A stretch of 64,000 nucleotides of DNA, taken from contig DATGUF010000022.1 of assembly GCA_035301485.1 (NCBI GenBank), forward strand, positions 1-64,000. Direction: 5' to 3'. This document shows positions 41,252 to 49,918 of this stretch, piece by piece; the first letter of the stretch is position 1; each line of letters begins with the position of its first letter. Origin of the DNA: CALEAR01 sp035301485 (lineage in GTDB: Bacteria > Pseudomonadota > Gammaproteobacteria > Pseudomonadales > Alcanivoracaceae). The notes below the pieces were generated by a model that was given only the letters and a program-made list of their open reading frames with translations, did not search any database and had not been told where the DNA came from. The translations under genes were made by a program, and so were the position numbers.

Positions 41252-43041
41252 GGTTGCTCCTTCTGGCACATTAACGGCCCTAGCAGAGGTATGGTGCCCT
41301 CTTCTGGCTGATAGTGAAACGACACCACACAGAGCCCTTCAGGGGTTTGTACTTCAAGCACGTTATCCGCACCAAGGCCTTCCAGATATACCATGCCGTC
41401 ATAGCCCACCATGGCGGCGGGTTCATTGCTGTTACGTAACCGCACAAGGCTACCCACCGGCAACGACTCACCAACGTTATTATGCACAATGATAGAGGCG
41501 GCGTGCACGGTGCGAATACCAAACTCCACCACGGTACCGGCTCGGTCGGCGGGCACGGCCTCTGCCTCAACGCGATCAATGCTAACGTTACTCGGTAGTG
41601 CCATGGGGTCGATGGACAATTTATTGCGTTGATAAGCGTTCAGCGGTGTTACTAGCACATTACCTTTTTTGTTGGTGCTGCCCATAGGGCGGTTTTCGAG
41701 TAGCACCGGCACCTTCGCCACGCCCTCAGTGGAGACCACTGCGAAACCATCGTTAATGTGCCTCGCAGCAAAGAGCTGACGATTCATGAGCACCACAGCG
41801 CCGTTCATTTCTGCGTAGCCTTGGGTGTAATCCTCCAAGTTTTGTACACCCGCACGCACCTCTGCATGCTGCCCACGGCACCCCGCTTCTGCCAAACCGC
41901 CACGCTGCCCATCACCTTCTTGTGCACGCACGCGCCAGCCCGCACCTTGGTGGCCCTGAATGGGTTTATGAACATCCACTGTCACCACGTGGCTATCTCT
42001 CTGGTGGCGCACCGACGTGGAAGATGAAACACGGCGCCCGAGTGGCACCGACAAACCCACAAACACACTGCGTTCACGATGATCATCCAAGTTTTGATTC
42101 ACGCTCACACTCATCGATACGCCGTGTTGAAAAGATTTAGAATAATAAGCGCTGCCGTACCGCGAGCGCGGTTGCTCTGGGTATTTCAGCGCCACATAAC
42201 TCACTCCTAAACTGCCATGGCGGCCTAAAGTAAAGCCGAGCAAGGCACGCTCTGAGCGTTCCGGTGGCGCTAAGCTGTAGCGCGCTGCAATATCCCGATA
42301 CTCCCCAAAGGTATGCTGCACGTTCAACGACAAATTAAAACGACGGTTGCGCCAGTTATAGCCTAGCCCAGCTTGTTGCCCATTCACGCCACGGTCGCGG
42401 CTAGCGGCGAAGGAGGCACTCACCACGCCTGCTTGCCCCAACGCCACCATGGCGCCAGCACCTGCTTTAACTAACCGAGGCATGCTTTCTGCGTGCCCTG
42501 CGAGCGTAATTCTGTTATTGAGCCCATAGCGATACACAGCACTGGCGGCAGGGTCATCGCCATAGGAAAAAGATTCCATGCCATAACGCTGCCGCACAGC
42601 ACCCGCTTCTATAGAAAAATCGCTCAAGCCTTCACGTAACAGTTGGTCGGTGGTGTAAAACGGAAACGCCACCGTGCTTTGCCGCCCGAGCCCATCGGTG
42701 AGCACCACTTCTGCTTGGCCACTGCCGTTCACCATGGGCACCGTATGCAATTGAAATGGGCCAGCGGGCACTTCGCTGCTGTACTGTTTCAGGCCATCCA
42801 CGTAGAGGTCCACCGTGGAGGGCAAATTAGCTTGGCCATAAAAAGCAGGAATGGGAAACGTGACTCGCTCTGGCTGCAAGGCAAAATTACGCTGTAATTG
42901 CAGGCCTCCGAGCCGTGTGCGGCGGCTCCAATCAAGCCCACCGCTCACCACATCCCCCATGCGCACTGTTAACGCTGAGCCGACGATGGAATGGCTTGCG
43001 GTGGTTTCTAAGCGCACGTTACACCTGTGACTGAGACACAA
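41248..43041 (-). pseudogene. Fimbrial outer-membrane usher lacking its N-terminus
   Basis: Usher for chaperone-usher fimbriae. The recognisable part begins at about residue 11 (LETTASHSIVGSALTVRMGD) and runs through the barrel to the C-terminal domain (PVGSLVRLRN, YLEGLGADN, CVVSFHY). At 597 residues it is about 200 short of a full usher: signal peptide, N-terminal chaperone-binding domain and first barrel strands are missing. The only start is a TTG directly after two in-frame stops, without a ribosome site. The upstream 180 bp hold no missing piece and run into tRNA-Leu. No chaperone gene is present, so the system is likely non-functional. Confidence 0.85.
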
Positions 43042-43183
43042 CCACTATCACAATGCAACCTCTATGTGACATGAAAAACGTAGATTTACATTCTAATTTT
43101 AAAACAGCTAAGCACCTTGTTTCATATGCCTTTGGTTTTACAACGAACCGTAGAAGCCCATGATTGCGTTTTAGCGGGAATAA

Positions 43184-43215
43184 AAAAGGCCTTATCTTTT
43201 CAGATAAGGCCTTTT
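43184..43215. terminator. Terminator downstream of tRNA-Leu
   Basis: Perfect stem AAAAGGCCTTATC / GATAAGGCCTTTT with a 6-nt loop, immediately 3' of the tRNA on the minus strand. Confidence 0.85.
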
Positions 43216-43219
43216 AATT

Positions 43220-43304
43220 TGGTGCGCCAGGAGGGAGTTGAACCCCCACGCCTCGCGGCACTGGAACCTAAATCCAGCGTGTCTACCAATTCCACCACTA
43301 GCGC
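43220..43304 (-). tRNA. tRNA-Leu (anticodon UAG)
   Basis: Read on the minus strand: 7-bp acceptor (GCGCTAG / CTGGCGC), anticodon stem-loop CTGGA-TTTAGGT-TCCAG giving UAG (reads CUA/CUG), a long variable arm as required for Leu, T-arm GGGGGTTCAACTCCCTC-like, and an encoded CCA. Length 85 nt. Truncated fimbrial genes lie just downstream. Confidence 0.97.
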
Positions 43305-43352
43305 GTTATGGGCGTGCATTATAGGCAGTTTTAAAACTTGTGCAAGCCTTTT

Positions 43353-44306
43353 TTACTCTAAACGGCTTAATCGCTCATTTACTTGGCGACGGTACATGTC
43401 GTAAGCGTCGATAGCATCCTCTAAGTCTTTGATTCTTTTCTCGATACTACCGCTCGCTTGAGCACCTGCTCCACCACTCCGTTGTAGCTCACGTTGGGTT
43501 TCTGCCAGCAAATCAAGCTGTGTTTGCAGTTGGCGCACTTCAATTGCCAGCCCTTCAGTGTCGCCGGCTTGCTGCTGTGCTTGGGAAGCGTTCTGTTTGC
43601 TTTCTTGTAATGCTGTGGCGTTGTTACTCACTGCCTTTTGTAAACTGGCCACGCTGGTTTCGTAGGCTTTTTTCTGTTCGGCAAGCTGTTGCTGCAAAGC
43701 TGCTATGGCCTTTTGGTTTGCCGCAACACCCTCGGCGGCTTCTACACTACCTTTTTGCTGCTCACGCACTGAAGCCACTTGCTCTGTTTGCTCTTTTTGC
43801 GTTTCACTCAAGGCTGCTATTTCTTTAGCCTGCGCTTGGCGTTCCGCCGTGGCTTTCTTCGCCTCTTCCGTTAACGCTTGCACTTCTTTCTGCAGGTTAG
43901 CCACTGATTTTTGCAGCGCTTCGTTGTTTTTCTTTAAACCACTGATAACACTGCTGACGCTTTCGTCACTGCTAGATAACTTGGTTTCTAGCGACCCTAG
44001 CTGTTCGTTAGATTTATTCAGCTCTTGGTTTAATTGCGCGCGCACACTCTCTAGCTGCTGCTGGAATATATACCCCACCACGGCGCCACCGGCGAGTAAA
44101 AGGCCGAGTAGCAACACTACAAACACGATACCAGCAACACCCGCTTTGCTTTCTTTACGCGGCGCCGCAGCTTGAGCCGTTTTCTTTTTGGGCGCAGGCG
44201 GCGGAGTGGGTGCAGTTTGCTGAGGTGCTGCAGGTTTCTTTTGGGGTTCGTCATCGATGGCAATATCACTGATATCGCCTAGGGGTAAATCTTTCTCGTC
44301 GCTCAT
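43353..44306 (-). CDS. Single-TM coiled-coil membrane protein of unknown function
   Basis: A 317-residue protein with a charged, Pro/Ala/Lys-rich cytoplasmic N-terminus (1-52), one TM helix (about 56-80) and a long extracytoplasmic coiled coil rich in Gln, Glu, Lys and Ala (about 85-290). The C-terminal end (RRQVNERLSRLE) is again heptad-like. Cell-envelope or division spacers have such a layout, but no family motif is visible. It lies upstream of tRNA-Leu on the same strand and may share its transcript. Confidence 0.75.
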   Translation of the reverse strand: MSDEKDLPLGDISDIAIDDEPQKKPAAPQQTAPTPPPAPKKKTAQAAAPRKESKAGVAGIVFVVLLLGLLLAGGAVVGYIFQQQLESVRAQLNQELNKSNEQLGSLETKLSSSDESVSSVISGLKKNNEALQKSVANLQKEVQALTEEAKKATAERQAQAKEIAALSETQKEQTEQVASVREQQKGSVEAAEGVAANQKAIAALQQQLAEQKKAYETSVASLQKAVSNNATALQESKQNASQAQQQAGDTEGLAIEVRQLQTQLDLLAETQRELQRSGGAGAQASGSIEKRIKDLEDAIDAYDMYRRQVNERLSRLE

Positions 44307-44477
44307 TACTCACTGCCTATTGGTTTTCTAAGGGGCGAAGTGCAACGTTGCACTCTGTTGCCCCCATAATAATGCATTGCAACACTGTTGTGCTGCTTGT
44401 TGTTTATTTATTACCTGTGCTAACGGGTTTAAGACAAAAAGAACACTAAAAGGTGCCGTTCTTTAATCTGCAGGCAC

Positions 44478-44508
44478 AAAAAAAGCCGCCCGAGTGGGCG
44501 GCTTTTTT
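44478..44508. terminator. Terminator after sodB
   Basis: Stem AAAAAAGCCGCCC / GGGCGGCTTTTTT with a 4-nt loop. It ends sodB on the minus strand; the T-run on the other strand makes it potentially bidirectional. Confidence 0.88.
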
Positions 44509-44521
44509 AACTCAGCGGCAA

Positions 44522-45103
44522 TTAAGCAGCAAAGTTTTTAGCAGCAAATTCCCAGTTCACTAGGGCCCAGAAGCCAGCTAGGTAGTTAGGACGGGAGTTG
44601 CGGTGATCGATGTAGTAAGCGTGCTCCCACACGTCTACAGTGATCAAGCAGGTTTTGCCGTCAGTAATAGGGGTGCCAGCGTTGCTGGTGTTAACGATTT
44701 CTAGCTCGTCACCGCTCTTTACTAACCATGTCCAACCAGAACCGAAGTTGCTGGCCGCAGCTGCGTTGAATTCTTCTTTGAACTTCTCAAAGGAGCCCCA
44801 CTTAGCGTTAATGGCATCTGCCAATGCGCCTGTAGGCTCGCCACCACCGTTCGGGCTTAGGCTGTTCCAGTAGAAGGTGTGGTTCCACACTTGTGCTGCG
44901 TTGTTGAAAATAGGACCAGGACCAGCACCCTTAATGATTTCTTCTAGGGTTTGGTTTGCTTTGTCGGTGCCTTCAACTAAACCATTTAGGTTGTTTACGT
45001 AAGCTTGGTGGTGCTTGCCGTAGTGGTAATCAATAGTTTCTGCAGAAATGTGCGGGGCTAATGCATCTTTTGCGTATGGTAGCGCTGGTAATTCAAATGC
45101 CAT
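44522..45103 (-). CDS. sodB: Superoxide dismutase, iron type
   Basis: Dismutes superoxide in the cytoplasm. The start is the ATG at 45103 (MAFELPALPYAKDALAP) with an AGAGGA site; the longer frame is not homologous. The 193-residue length fits Fe-SOD. Metal ligands appear in HYGKHHQAYV, WNHTFYW, and DVWEHAYYIDH. GGGEPTGAL and the AAQVWNHTFYW context favour iron over manganese. Confidence 0.96.
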   Translation of the reverse strand: MAFELPALPYAKDALAPHISAETIDYHYGKHHQAYVNNLNGLVEGTDKANQTLEEIIKGAGPGPIFNNAAQVWNHTFYWNSLSPNGGGEPTGALADAINAKWGSFEKFKEEFNAAAASNFGSGWTWLVKSGDELEIVNTSNAGTPITDGKTCLITVDVWEHAYYIDHRNSRPNYLAGFWALVNWEFAAKNFAA

Positions 45104-45458
45104 GTTATTGGTATCCTCTTTTGTTTCTGGCCCAACAGTAAACTCGTAATGGGCCGTGAATTTCATTTTTAGTAATCCGCTAGCTGCTTATTACTAATGC
45201 TAGGGCATCATAACAACCTCACCTTGGTGTGGCCAACAAAACCCTTAGAAAAAGAAGTGCTATTAACATAACACCTTCATTTCTCTCGCTAGAACCCTAT
45301 ATATGCGGCCTTTTTATTCATTTTCAAGGCCTTCGCTGAAATTTTTGCCCATGCCATTCTTGTAAAAATCTCAGTACAATGTGTTTTTTCGTGGGCAGCC
45401 CAAAGCAATCTGTTGTGGGTGTGTAGTTTCTGCCCAATGTTTAACTGAGGAGACAAAC
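45104..45458. other. Divergent intergenic region between sodB and thiolase gene
   Basis: A 355-nt gap holding the promoters of both divergent genes. I find no convincing small gene, repeat or RNA. The thiolase ribosome site (TGAGGAGA) is at its right edge. Fur or IscR-like sites for sodB were looked for and not recognised. Confidence 0.5.
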
Positions 45459-46640
45459 ATGAGTGACGACAGTGTTGTAATTGTAAATGGTGCACGCACG
45501 CCTATGGGCAGCTTTCAGGGTTCTTTAGCGCCAGTAACCGCCCCTGAGCTAGGCGCAATTTCCATTCGCGCTGCTGTTGAGCGCGCCGGCCTTAACCCAG
45601 AAGACATTGAAGATGTGGTAATGGGTTGTGTATTGCCCGGCGGTTTAAAGCAAGGCCCTGCACGCCAAGCCATGCGCGGCGCTGGCTTGCCTGATAGCAC
45701 AGGTGCCACCACCATTAACAAACTATGCGGCTCTGGCATGCGTGCCACTATGTTTGCTCACGATATGATTAAAGCCGGTAGCGCTGATTTCATGGTAGCG
45801 GGCGGCATGGAATCCATGACCAACGCACCCTACATCATGCCTAAAGCACGTGCGGGATACCGCATGGGCCACCAGCAAGTGTACGACCACATGTTCCTAG
45901 ACGGCTTAGAAGATGCTGAAACCGGCCGCCTCATGGGTGCCTTCGCGCAAGAACTGGCCGACAAAAAAGGCATTACCCGTGAAGACATGGACAATTTCGC
46001 CATTGCCTCTTTAGAGCGTGCGCAAAAAGCCATTGCTGAGGGTTGGTTTAAAGATGAAATTGTACCGGTCACTGTTACCACGCGCCGTGGCGAAACAGTG
46101 GTAGACACCGACGAACAACCTAGCCGCGGTAACGCCGACAAAATTCCTACCCTGCGCCCTGCTTTTGCTAAAGACGGCACCATTACTGCCGCTAACGCGA
46201 GCTCCATTTCTGACGGCGCTTCCGCACTGGTGCTAGCTAGCGCTAAAGCGGCTAAAGAGCGTGGCTTACAGCCTTTGGCGCGCATCGTGGCGCACAGCAC
46301 TAACTCACGCCACCCAAGTGAATTTACCATTGCGCCGAAAGGCTCCATGGAAAAAGTACTCGCTAAGGCGGGCTGGTCGGTGGAAGATGTTGATGCGTGG
46401 GAAATTAACGAAGCGTTCGCCATGGTCACCATGATGCCCATGGTGGAAATGGGTATTCCGCACGAAAAAGTGAACATTCATGGAGGCGCTTGTGCCCTTG
46501 GCCACCCCATTGGCTCCACCGGTTCACGTATTATTCTTTCGCTTATTCATGCACTTAAGCGCACTGGCGGCACCAAAGGGGTAGCGAGCCTGTGCATTGG
46601 TGGCGGAGAAGCGACTGCAGTTGCCATCGAACTTCTGTAA
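45459..46640 (+). CDS. Acetyl-CoA C-acyltransferase (thiolase)
   Basis: Thiolase that cleaves 3-ketoacyl-CoA or condenses two acetyl-CoA. The ATG at 45459 with TGAGGAGA is the start, giving 393 residues. The nucleophile Cys is in INKLCGSGMRA, the catalytic His in NEAFAMV region (GGACALGHPIGSTGSR) and the second Cys in SLCIGGGEA. It is close to AtoB/PhaA-type enzymes, so a biosynthetic (acetoacetyl-CoA) role is as likely as beta-oxidation. It is monocistronic. Confidence 0.93.
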   Translation: MSDDSVVIVNGARTPMGSFQGSLAPVTAPELGAISIRAAVERAGLNPEDIEDVVMGCVLPGGLKQGPARQAMRGAGLPDSTGATTINKLCGSGMRATMFAHDMIKAGSADFMVAGGMESMTNAPYIMPKARAGYRMGHQQVYDHMFLDGLEDAETGRLMGAFAQELADKKGITREDMDNFAIASLERAQKAIAEGWFKDEIVPVTVTTRRGETVVDTDEQPSRGNADKIPTLRPAFAKDGTITAANASSISDGASALVLASAKAAKERGLQPLARIVAHSTNSRHPSEFTIAPKGSMEKVLAKAGWSVEDVDAWEINEAFAMVTMMPMVEMGIPHEKVNIHGGACALGHPIGSTGSRIILSLIHALKRTGGTKGVASLCIGGGEATAVAIELL

Positions 46641-46662
46641 TAATAGCTTTCTTGGCTATACA

Positions 46663-46701
46663 AAGGCCTGTACTGCGCAAGCGGTACGGGCCTTGTTGTT
46701 T
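46663..46701 (+). terminator. Rho-independent terminator after thiolase gene
   Basis: Stem AAGGCC-t-GTAC / GTAC-g-GGCCTT closed by a 10-nt loop, followed by GTTGTTTCT. Confidence 0.7.
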
Positions 46702-46725
46702 CTCCTCGATCAATAAGGAATTTCG

Positions 46726-48207
46726 ATGACACGCCTTAATCTCTTGCCGTTTTTCATATGTGGGTTAGTGATGCTCAGCCTGCTGGTATCTAGCTGCCGT
46801 AGTTTACCTGCTGGCATGAGCGCTAAAAGTGAGCTATTACCGCTGCACAATGGCCAGCTATGGGTGGACAACACCGCGGTGGACAACAAGGGCGAGCGCC
46901 ATATAGAACAAGAGATTTTTGATGAACTGCTACGCCTCATTGCACAAGCAGAGCAGATTGTGTTCATCGATATGTTTTTGTTTAACGATTTCCAAGGTGA
47001 AACGCCAGAAAAACACAGGGCCATTGCTGATGAACTTACCCAGGCGTTGATTGCCAAGAAAACGTCTCACCCCACCATGCCCGTGGTACTCATCACTGAT
47101 CCTTTCAATCATTTATACGGCGGCATCATTAATGAACAACTTCGTGCCCTCGAAGAAGCTGGCGTGCATGTGGTGAGCACTAACCTCACCGCCCTGCCTG
47201 ACTCGAACAAAAGCTGGTCGGGCATTTGGCGCTTGTTTTTCCAATGGTGGGGCAACAACCCTGAGAAGGGATGGCTGCCGAACCCAGTGGGCCCAGGCAA
47301 AGTAACCCTGCGTACCTATCTAGCGCTGATCAACTTCAAGGCCAACCACCGCAAAACCTTGGTGGTTGATGAGCAAGAACAATGGACCGCCATGATCACC
47401 TCTGCCAACCCGCATGATGGCAGCAGCGCGCACAGCAACATCGCCATCACCATGAGCGGCGATGCAGCCTTGGCGGTACTACAAAGCGAACAAGCCGTGC
47501 TGGCTTTTTCAGCGCCCGAATTGCTCGAAGAGATCCACTGGCCTAAGGGGTTAGCGCCAGAAACGATTGCTAGCACCATTAGCTCGCCTGCCGCCAACAC
47601 GAACAGCCAGGTGCAGCTCATTACGGAACAAAAAATTGAAGCGGCACTGATGAAAGCGGTAACCAGTGCACAGCCTGGCGACACCATTTGGATTGAGGTG
47701 TTTTATTTCTCACACATGAAGTTGCAACAGGCGTTGCTTGATGCGCACCAACGCGGTGTAGCAGTGGCTGTTATTTTAGACCCTAACAAAGATGCTTTTG
47801 GGCGTAAGAAAAACGGGGTGCCCAACCGCCAAGTGGCTGCTAAGTTTCAACGCCATGGCGTGCCCGTTCGTTGGTGCAACACCCACGGCGAGCAGTGCCA
47901 CAGCAAATGGTTGCTCAAGCAACAACAAAACGGTGAGGCAGAACTCATACTAGGCTCGGCCAACTTTACGCGCCGTAATTTGAAGGGCTTAAACTTAGAA
48001 ACCAATGTGCGTGTGCTCGCCCCGCAAGACGACGCCATTATTAGCCGTGCGGTGGCGCTATACCAACACCGTTGGCACAACAAACCGTTTGATGAAGCGG
48101 TGGGCGAACGCCTGTACACCGTGGAATATGAACAGTACGAAGATAACAGCCGTTTACGAAAGGCCATGTATTGGTTTATGGAAAAAACCGGTTGGTCTAC
48201 GTTCTAA
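46726..48207 (+). CDS. Phospholipase D-family lipoprotein (cardiolipin synthase-like)
   Basis: A 493-residue predicted lipoprotein: hydrophobic signal with lipobox-like VSSC (Cys25). Two PLD half-sites are present: HRKTLVVD at His208 (complete HxKx4D, with TSANP following) and HSKWLLKQ at His392, where the usual Asp is Gln, followed by GSANF. Such proteins act on phospholipids (cardiolipin synthesis or cleavage) or other phosphodiesters. The Asp-to-Gln change in the second motif makes the exact activity uncertain. It is not obviously in an operon. Confidence 0.88.
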   Translation: MTRLNLLPFFICGLVMLSLLVSSCRSLPAGMSAKSELLPLHNGQLWVDNTAVDNKGERHIEQEIFDELLRLIAQAEQIVFIDMFLFNDFQGETPEKHRAIADELTQALIAKKTSHPTMPVVLITDPFNHLYGGIINEQLRALEEAGVHVVSTNLTALPDSNKSWSGIWRLFFQWWGNNPEKGWLPNPVGPGKVTLRTYLALINFKANHRKTLVVDEQEQWTAMITSANPHDGSSAHSNIAITMSGDAALAVLQSEQAVLAFSAPELLEEIHWPKGLAPETIASTISSPAANTNSQVQLITEQKIEAALMKAVTSAQPGDTIWIEVFYFSHMKLQQALLDAHQRGVAVAVILDPNKDAFGRKKNGVPNRQVAAKFQRHGVPVRWCNTHGEQCHSKWLLKQQQNGEAELILGSANFTRRNLKGLNLETNVRVLAPQDDAIISRAVALYQHRWHNKPFDEAVGERLYTVEYEQYEDNSRLRKAMYWFMEKTGWSTF

Positions 48208-48213
48208 CGCATA

Positions 48214-48248
48214 CCGCCCTCTCTGTTCGCAGAGAGGGCGGTTGTTTT
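48214..48248. terminator. Terminator between PLD-family gene and dsbG
   Basis: 12-bp perfect stem CCGCCCTCTCTG / CAGAGAGGGCGG with a TTCG tetraloop and a T-rich tail, between convergent genes. Confidence 0.9.
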
Positions 48249-48249
48249 A

Positions 48250-49014
48250 TTATGGCTTCTTGCTGCCCATAATGAGCGGTAACTCTTGCTCGGGTGGCGC
48301 TCCTTCGCGCACTTGCACCTTGCCATTCGCATCTTTATAGAAAGTAACCGGCGTGGCGGATACCCCTAACTGACGCATGATGCTGTGGTTTTCATTCAGC
48401 TGCTGTGCTGTGGTGGGCGAAGGCTTGCTCGAAGCTTTGATGCCACCGTTATCAAACACCGTATTATGCTGATGCAGTGCTGCGGCTGGGTCTTTCGCTG
48501 TGAGCATGGCCGCTGCTTTAGGCTTGCTGTCGCGCCCTAAAATACCCACTAAAATATGGCGCACCTGCACATCACCAGTGGCTAACCAAGGCTGGTACTG
48601 GCGCCAAAACCTATTACAAAACGGGCAGTTAGGGTCGGTAAAAGTATACACCACACGCTTAGCATCTTCGGGGCCATCGGCCACCCAATGGCTTTTCTCC
48701 AATAATTCCCACGCATTGGCGTACAGCTTTTCTTTTGCCTCTTGCACCATTTGGTTGCTGAGGTTGTTGCCCTGCGCATCCACTAAGCTACCAATCACCA
48801 TGTGTTTATGGTCTTCAGTAACAAAGGCCGTTTGAAACTGGCCACCCATGGAAATCATGTACCCCTCTAAGCCCTTAGGAGCATCGATGCGCTCACTGAC
48901 TTCTACTCCGTAGACTTCTAATTGTTTCAGTGGCGCTGGCAATTCGGCCTGCGCCTGCGCACTCAACAGCAGTGCTAGCGGTAGCGCCGCCCTTGCTAAG
49001 GTGTTGCCTAACAT
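48250..49014 (-). CDS. dsbG: Thiol:disulfide interchange protein DsbG
   Basis: Periplasmic thioredoxin-fold protein that protects or reduces sulfenylated and misoxidised cysteines. The 254-residue protein has a signal peptide (to AQA-E, about residue 23), an N-terminal dimerisation domain and the catalytic FTDPNCPFCNRFW with the CPFC motif, plus the cis-Pro VSATPVTFY. It is the last gene of dsbD-tlpA-dsbG and would be kept reduced by DsbD. Same order as the Pseudomonas dsbG/dsbD2 locus. Confidence 0.93.
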   Translation of the reverse strand: MLGNTLARAALPLALLLSAQAQAELPAPLKQLEVYGVEVSERIDAPKGLEGYMISMGGQFQTAFVTEDHKHMVIGSLVDAQGNNLSNQMVQEAKEKLYANAWELLEKSHWVADGPEDAKRVVYTFTDPNCPFCNRFWRQYQPWLATGDVQVRHILVGILGRDSKPKAAAMLTAKDPAAALHQHNTVFDNGGIKASSKPSPTTAQQLNENHSIMRQLGVSATPVTFYKDANGKVQVREGAPPEQELPLIMGSKKP

Positions 49015-49029
49015 AAACGTACTCCTAAC

Positions 49030-49917
49030 TTATGGTGTATTTATAAATTCTATTGAACGTTGTAGCGTTGCTGCTGACAGCTCGCCCATGCGCACATCCA
49101 CGAGCTGCCCTTCAGCGTTATAAAACAGTGTGGTGGGCAGCCCATGGGCACCCAGAGCAGCACTTAACGAGCCATGAGGGTCTAAATAAACATGGTCCAG
49201 AAAAAGCCCTTCACCCTGCAAGAATGAGCGAATTTTACCTTCCCCTTCACCTTGGTTTACAAACACAAAGCGTAAATTTTCATGTTTGTTTTGTGCTTTT
49301 TCTAGCACCGGCATTTCGCGCCGGCACGGTGGGCACCAAGTGGCCCAAATATTCACGATGGTACCTTGCCCTGCGGCAATGTCACGTAAACCCACAGCAT
49401 CCGTAACAGGCTGGGCCATCTCGTTTGCTTGCTTGGCATCGAGCACTGCTTGCATGGCTTCTGTGCGCAAGCCTTGGTGCTGCGGCACGCGCAATTCAAC
49501 CATGGGGATTTCCCTGCCCTGCTGCTCCGCCATAGACAACATAGCGGTGGTAATGCCCCACACCCCAAGGCCTGTGGCCACGGATATGAGCAGCGGTTTG
49601 CGCATGGCGGCATCTTTGCTAAGCCGCCATGCCAACCACAGGGCACCCACCACCAAAGCCCCCCAAATATCAAAACCCGCATCGCGAATATCAATAATGC
49701 TTAAGGGCGACTCCACAAAAGAAGGCCAATAACGCGCCACAAACACCAAACGCGCGCCCACTAAGGCCACAAGCACCAAACTAAATAAAGCATCGGCAGC
49801 CGGTGCCCGGTGTAAGCGCCCTAACACCACGGCCACAAACCAAGCCACCACCACGGCAATCATCACAATAAAGATTTGTATGGACAGTGCTAACGGCCCA
49901 ATACTGAACGACATCAT
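49030..49917 (-). CDS. TlpA-like thioredoxin with N-terminal Lgt-like membrane domain
   Basis: A 295-residue fusion. Residues 1 to about 125 form four hydrophobic segments with an Lgt-like signature (FSIGPLALSIQI, DALFSLVLVALVGARLVFV). Lgt's catalytic motifs are not complete, so acyl transfer is not implied. Residues about 155-293 form a TlpA-type thioredoxin domain with WATWCPPCRREMP and cis-Pro GLPTTLFYN. The thioredoxin part would face the periplasm and receive electrons from DsbD. Middle gene of the dsb operon; the gap to dsbD is 1 nt and to dsbG 15 nt. Confidence 0.9.
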   Translation of the reverse strand: MMSFSIGPLALSIQIFIVMIAVVVAWFVAVVLGRLHRAPAADALFSLVLVALVGARLVFVARYWPSFVESPLSIIDIRDAGFDIWGALVVGALWLAWRLSKDAAMRKPLLISVATGLGVWGITTAMLSMAEQQGREIPMVELRVPQHQGLRTEAMQAVLDAKQANEMAQPVTDAVGLRDIAAGQGTIVNIWATWCPPCRREMPVLEKAQNKHENLRFVFVNQGEGEGKIRSFLQGEGLFLDHVYLDPHGSLSAALGAHGLPTTLFYNAEGQLVDVRMGELSAATLQRSIEFINTP

Positions 49918-49918
49918 C

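Noticed and set aside
45830..46477. 215-residue open frame opposite the thiolase gene
   Set aside because: Antisense shadow of a well-supported thiolase; no recognisable domain.
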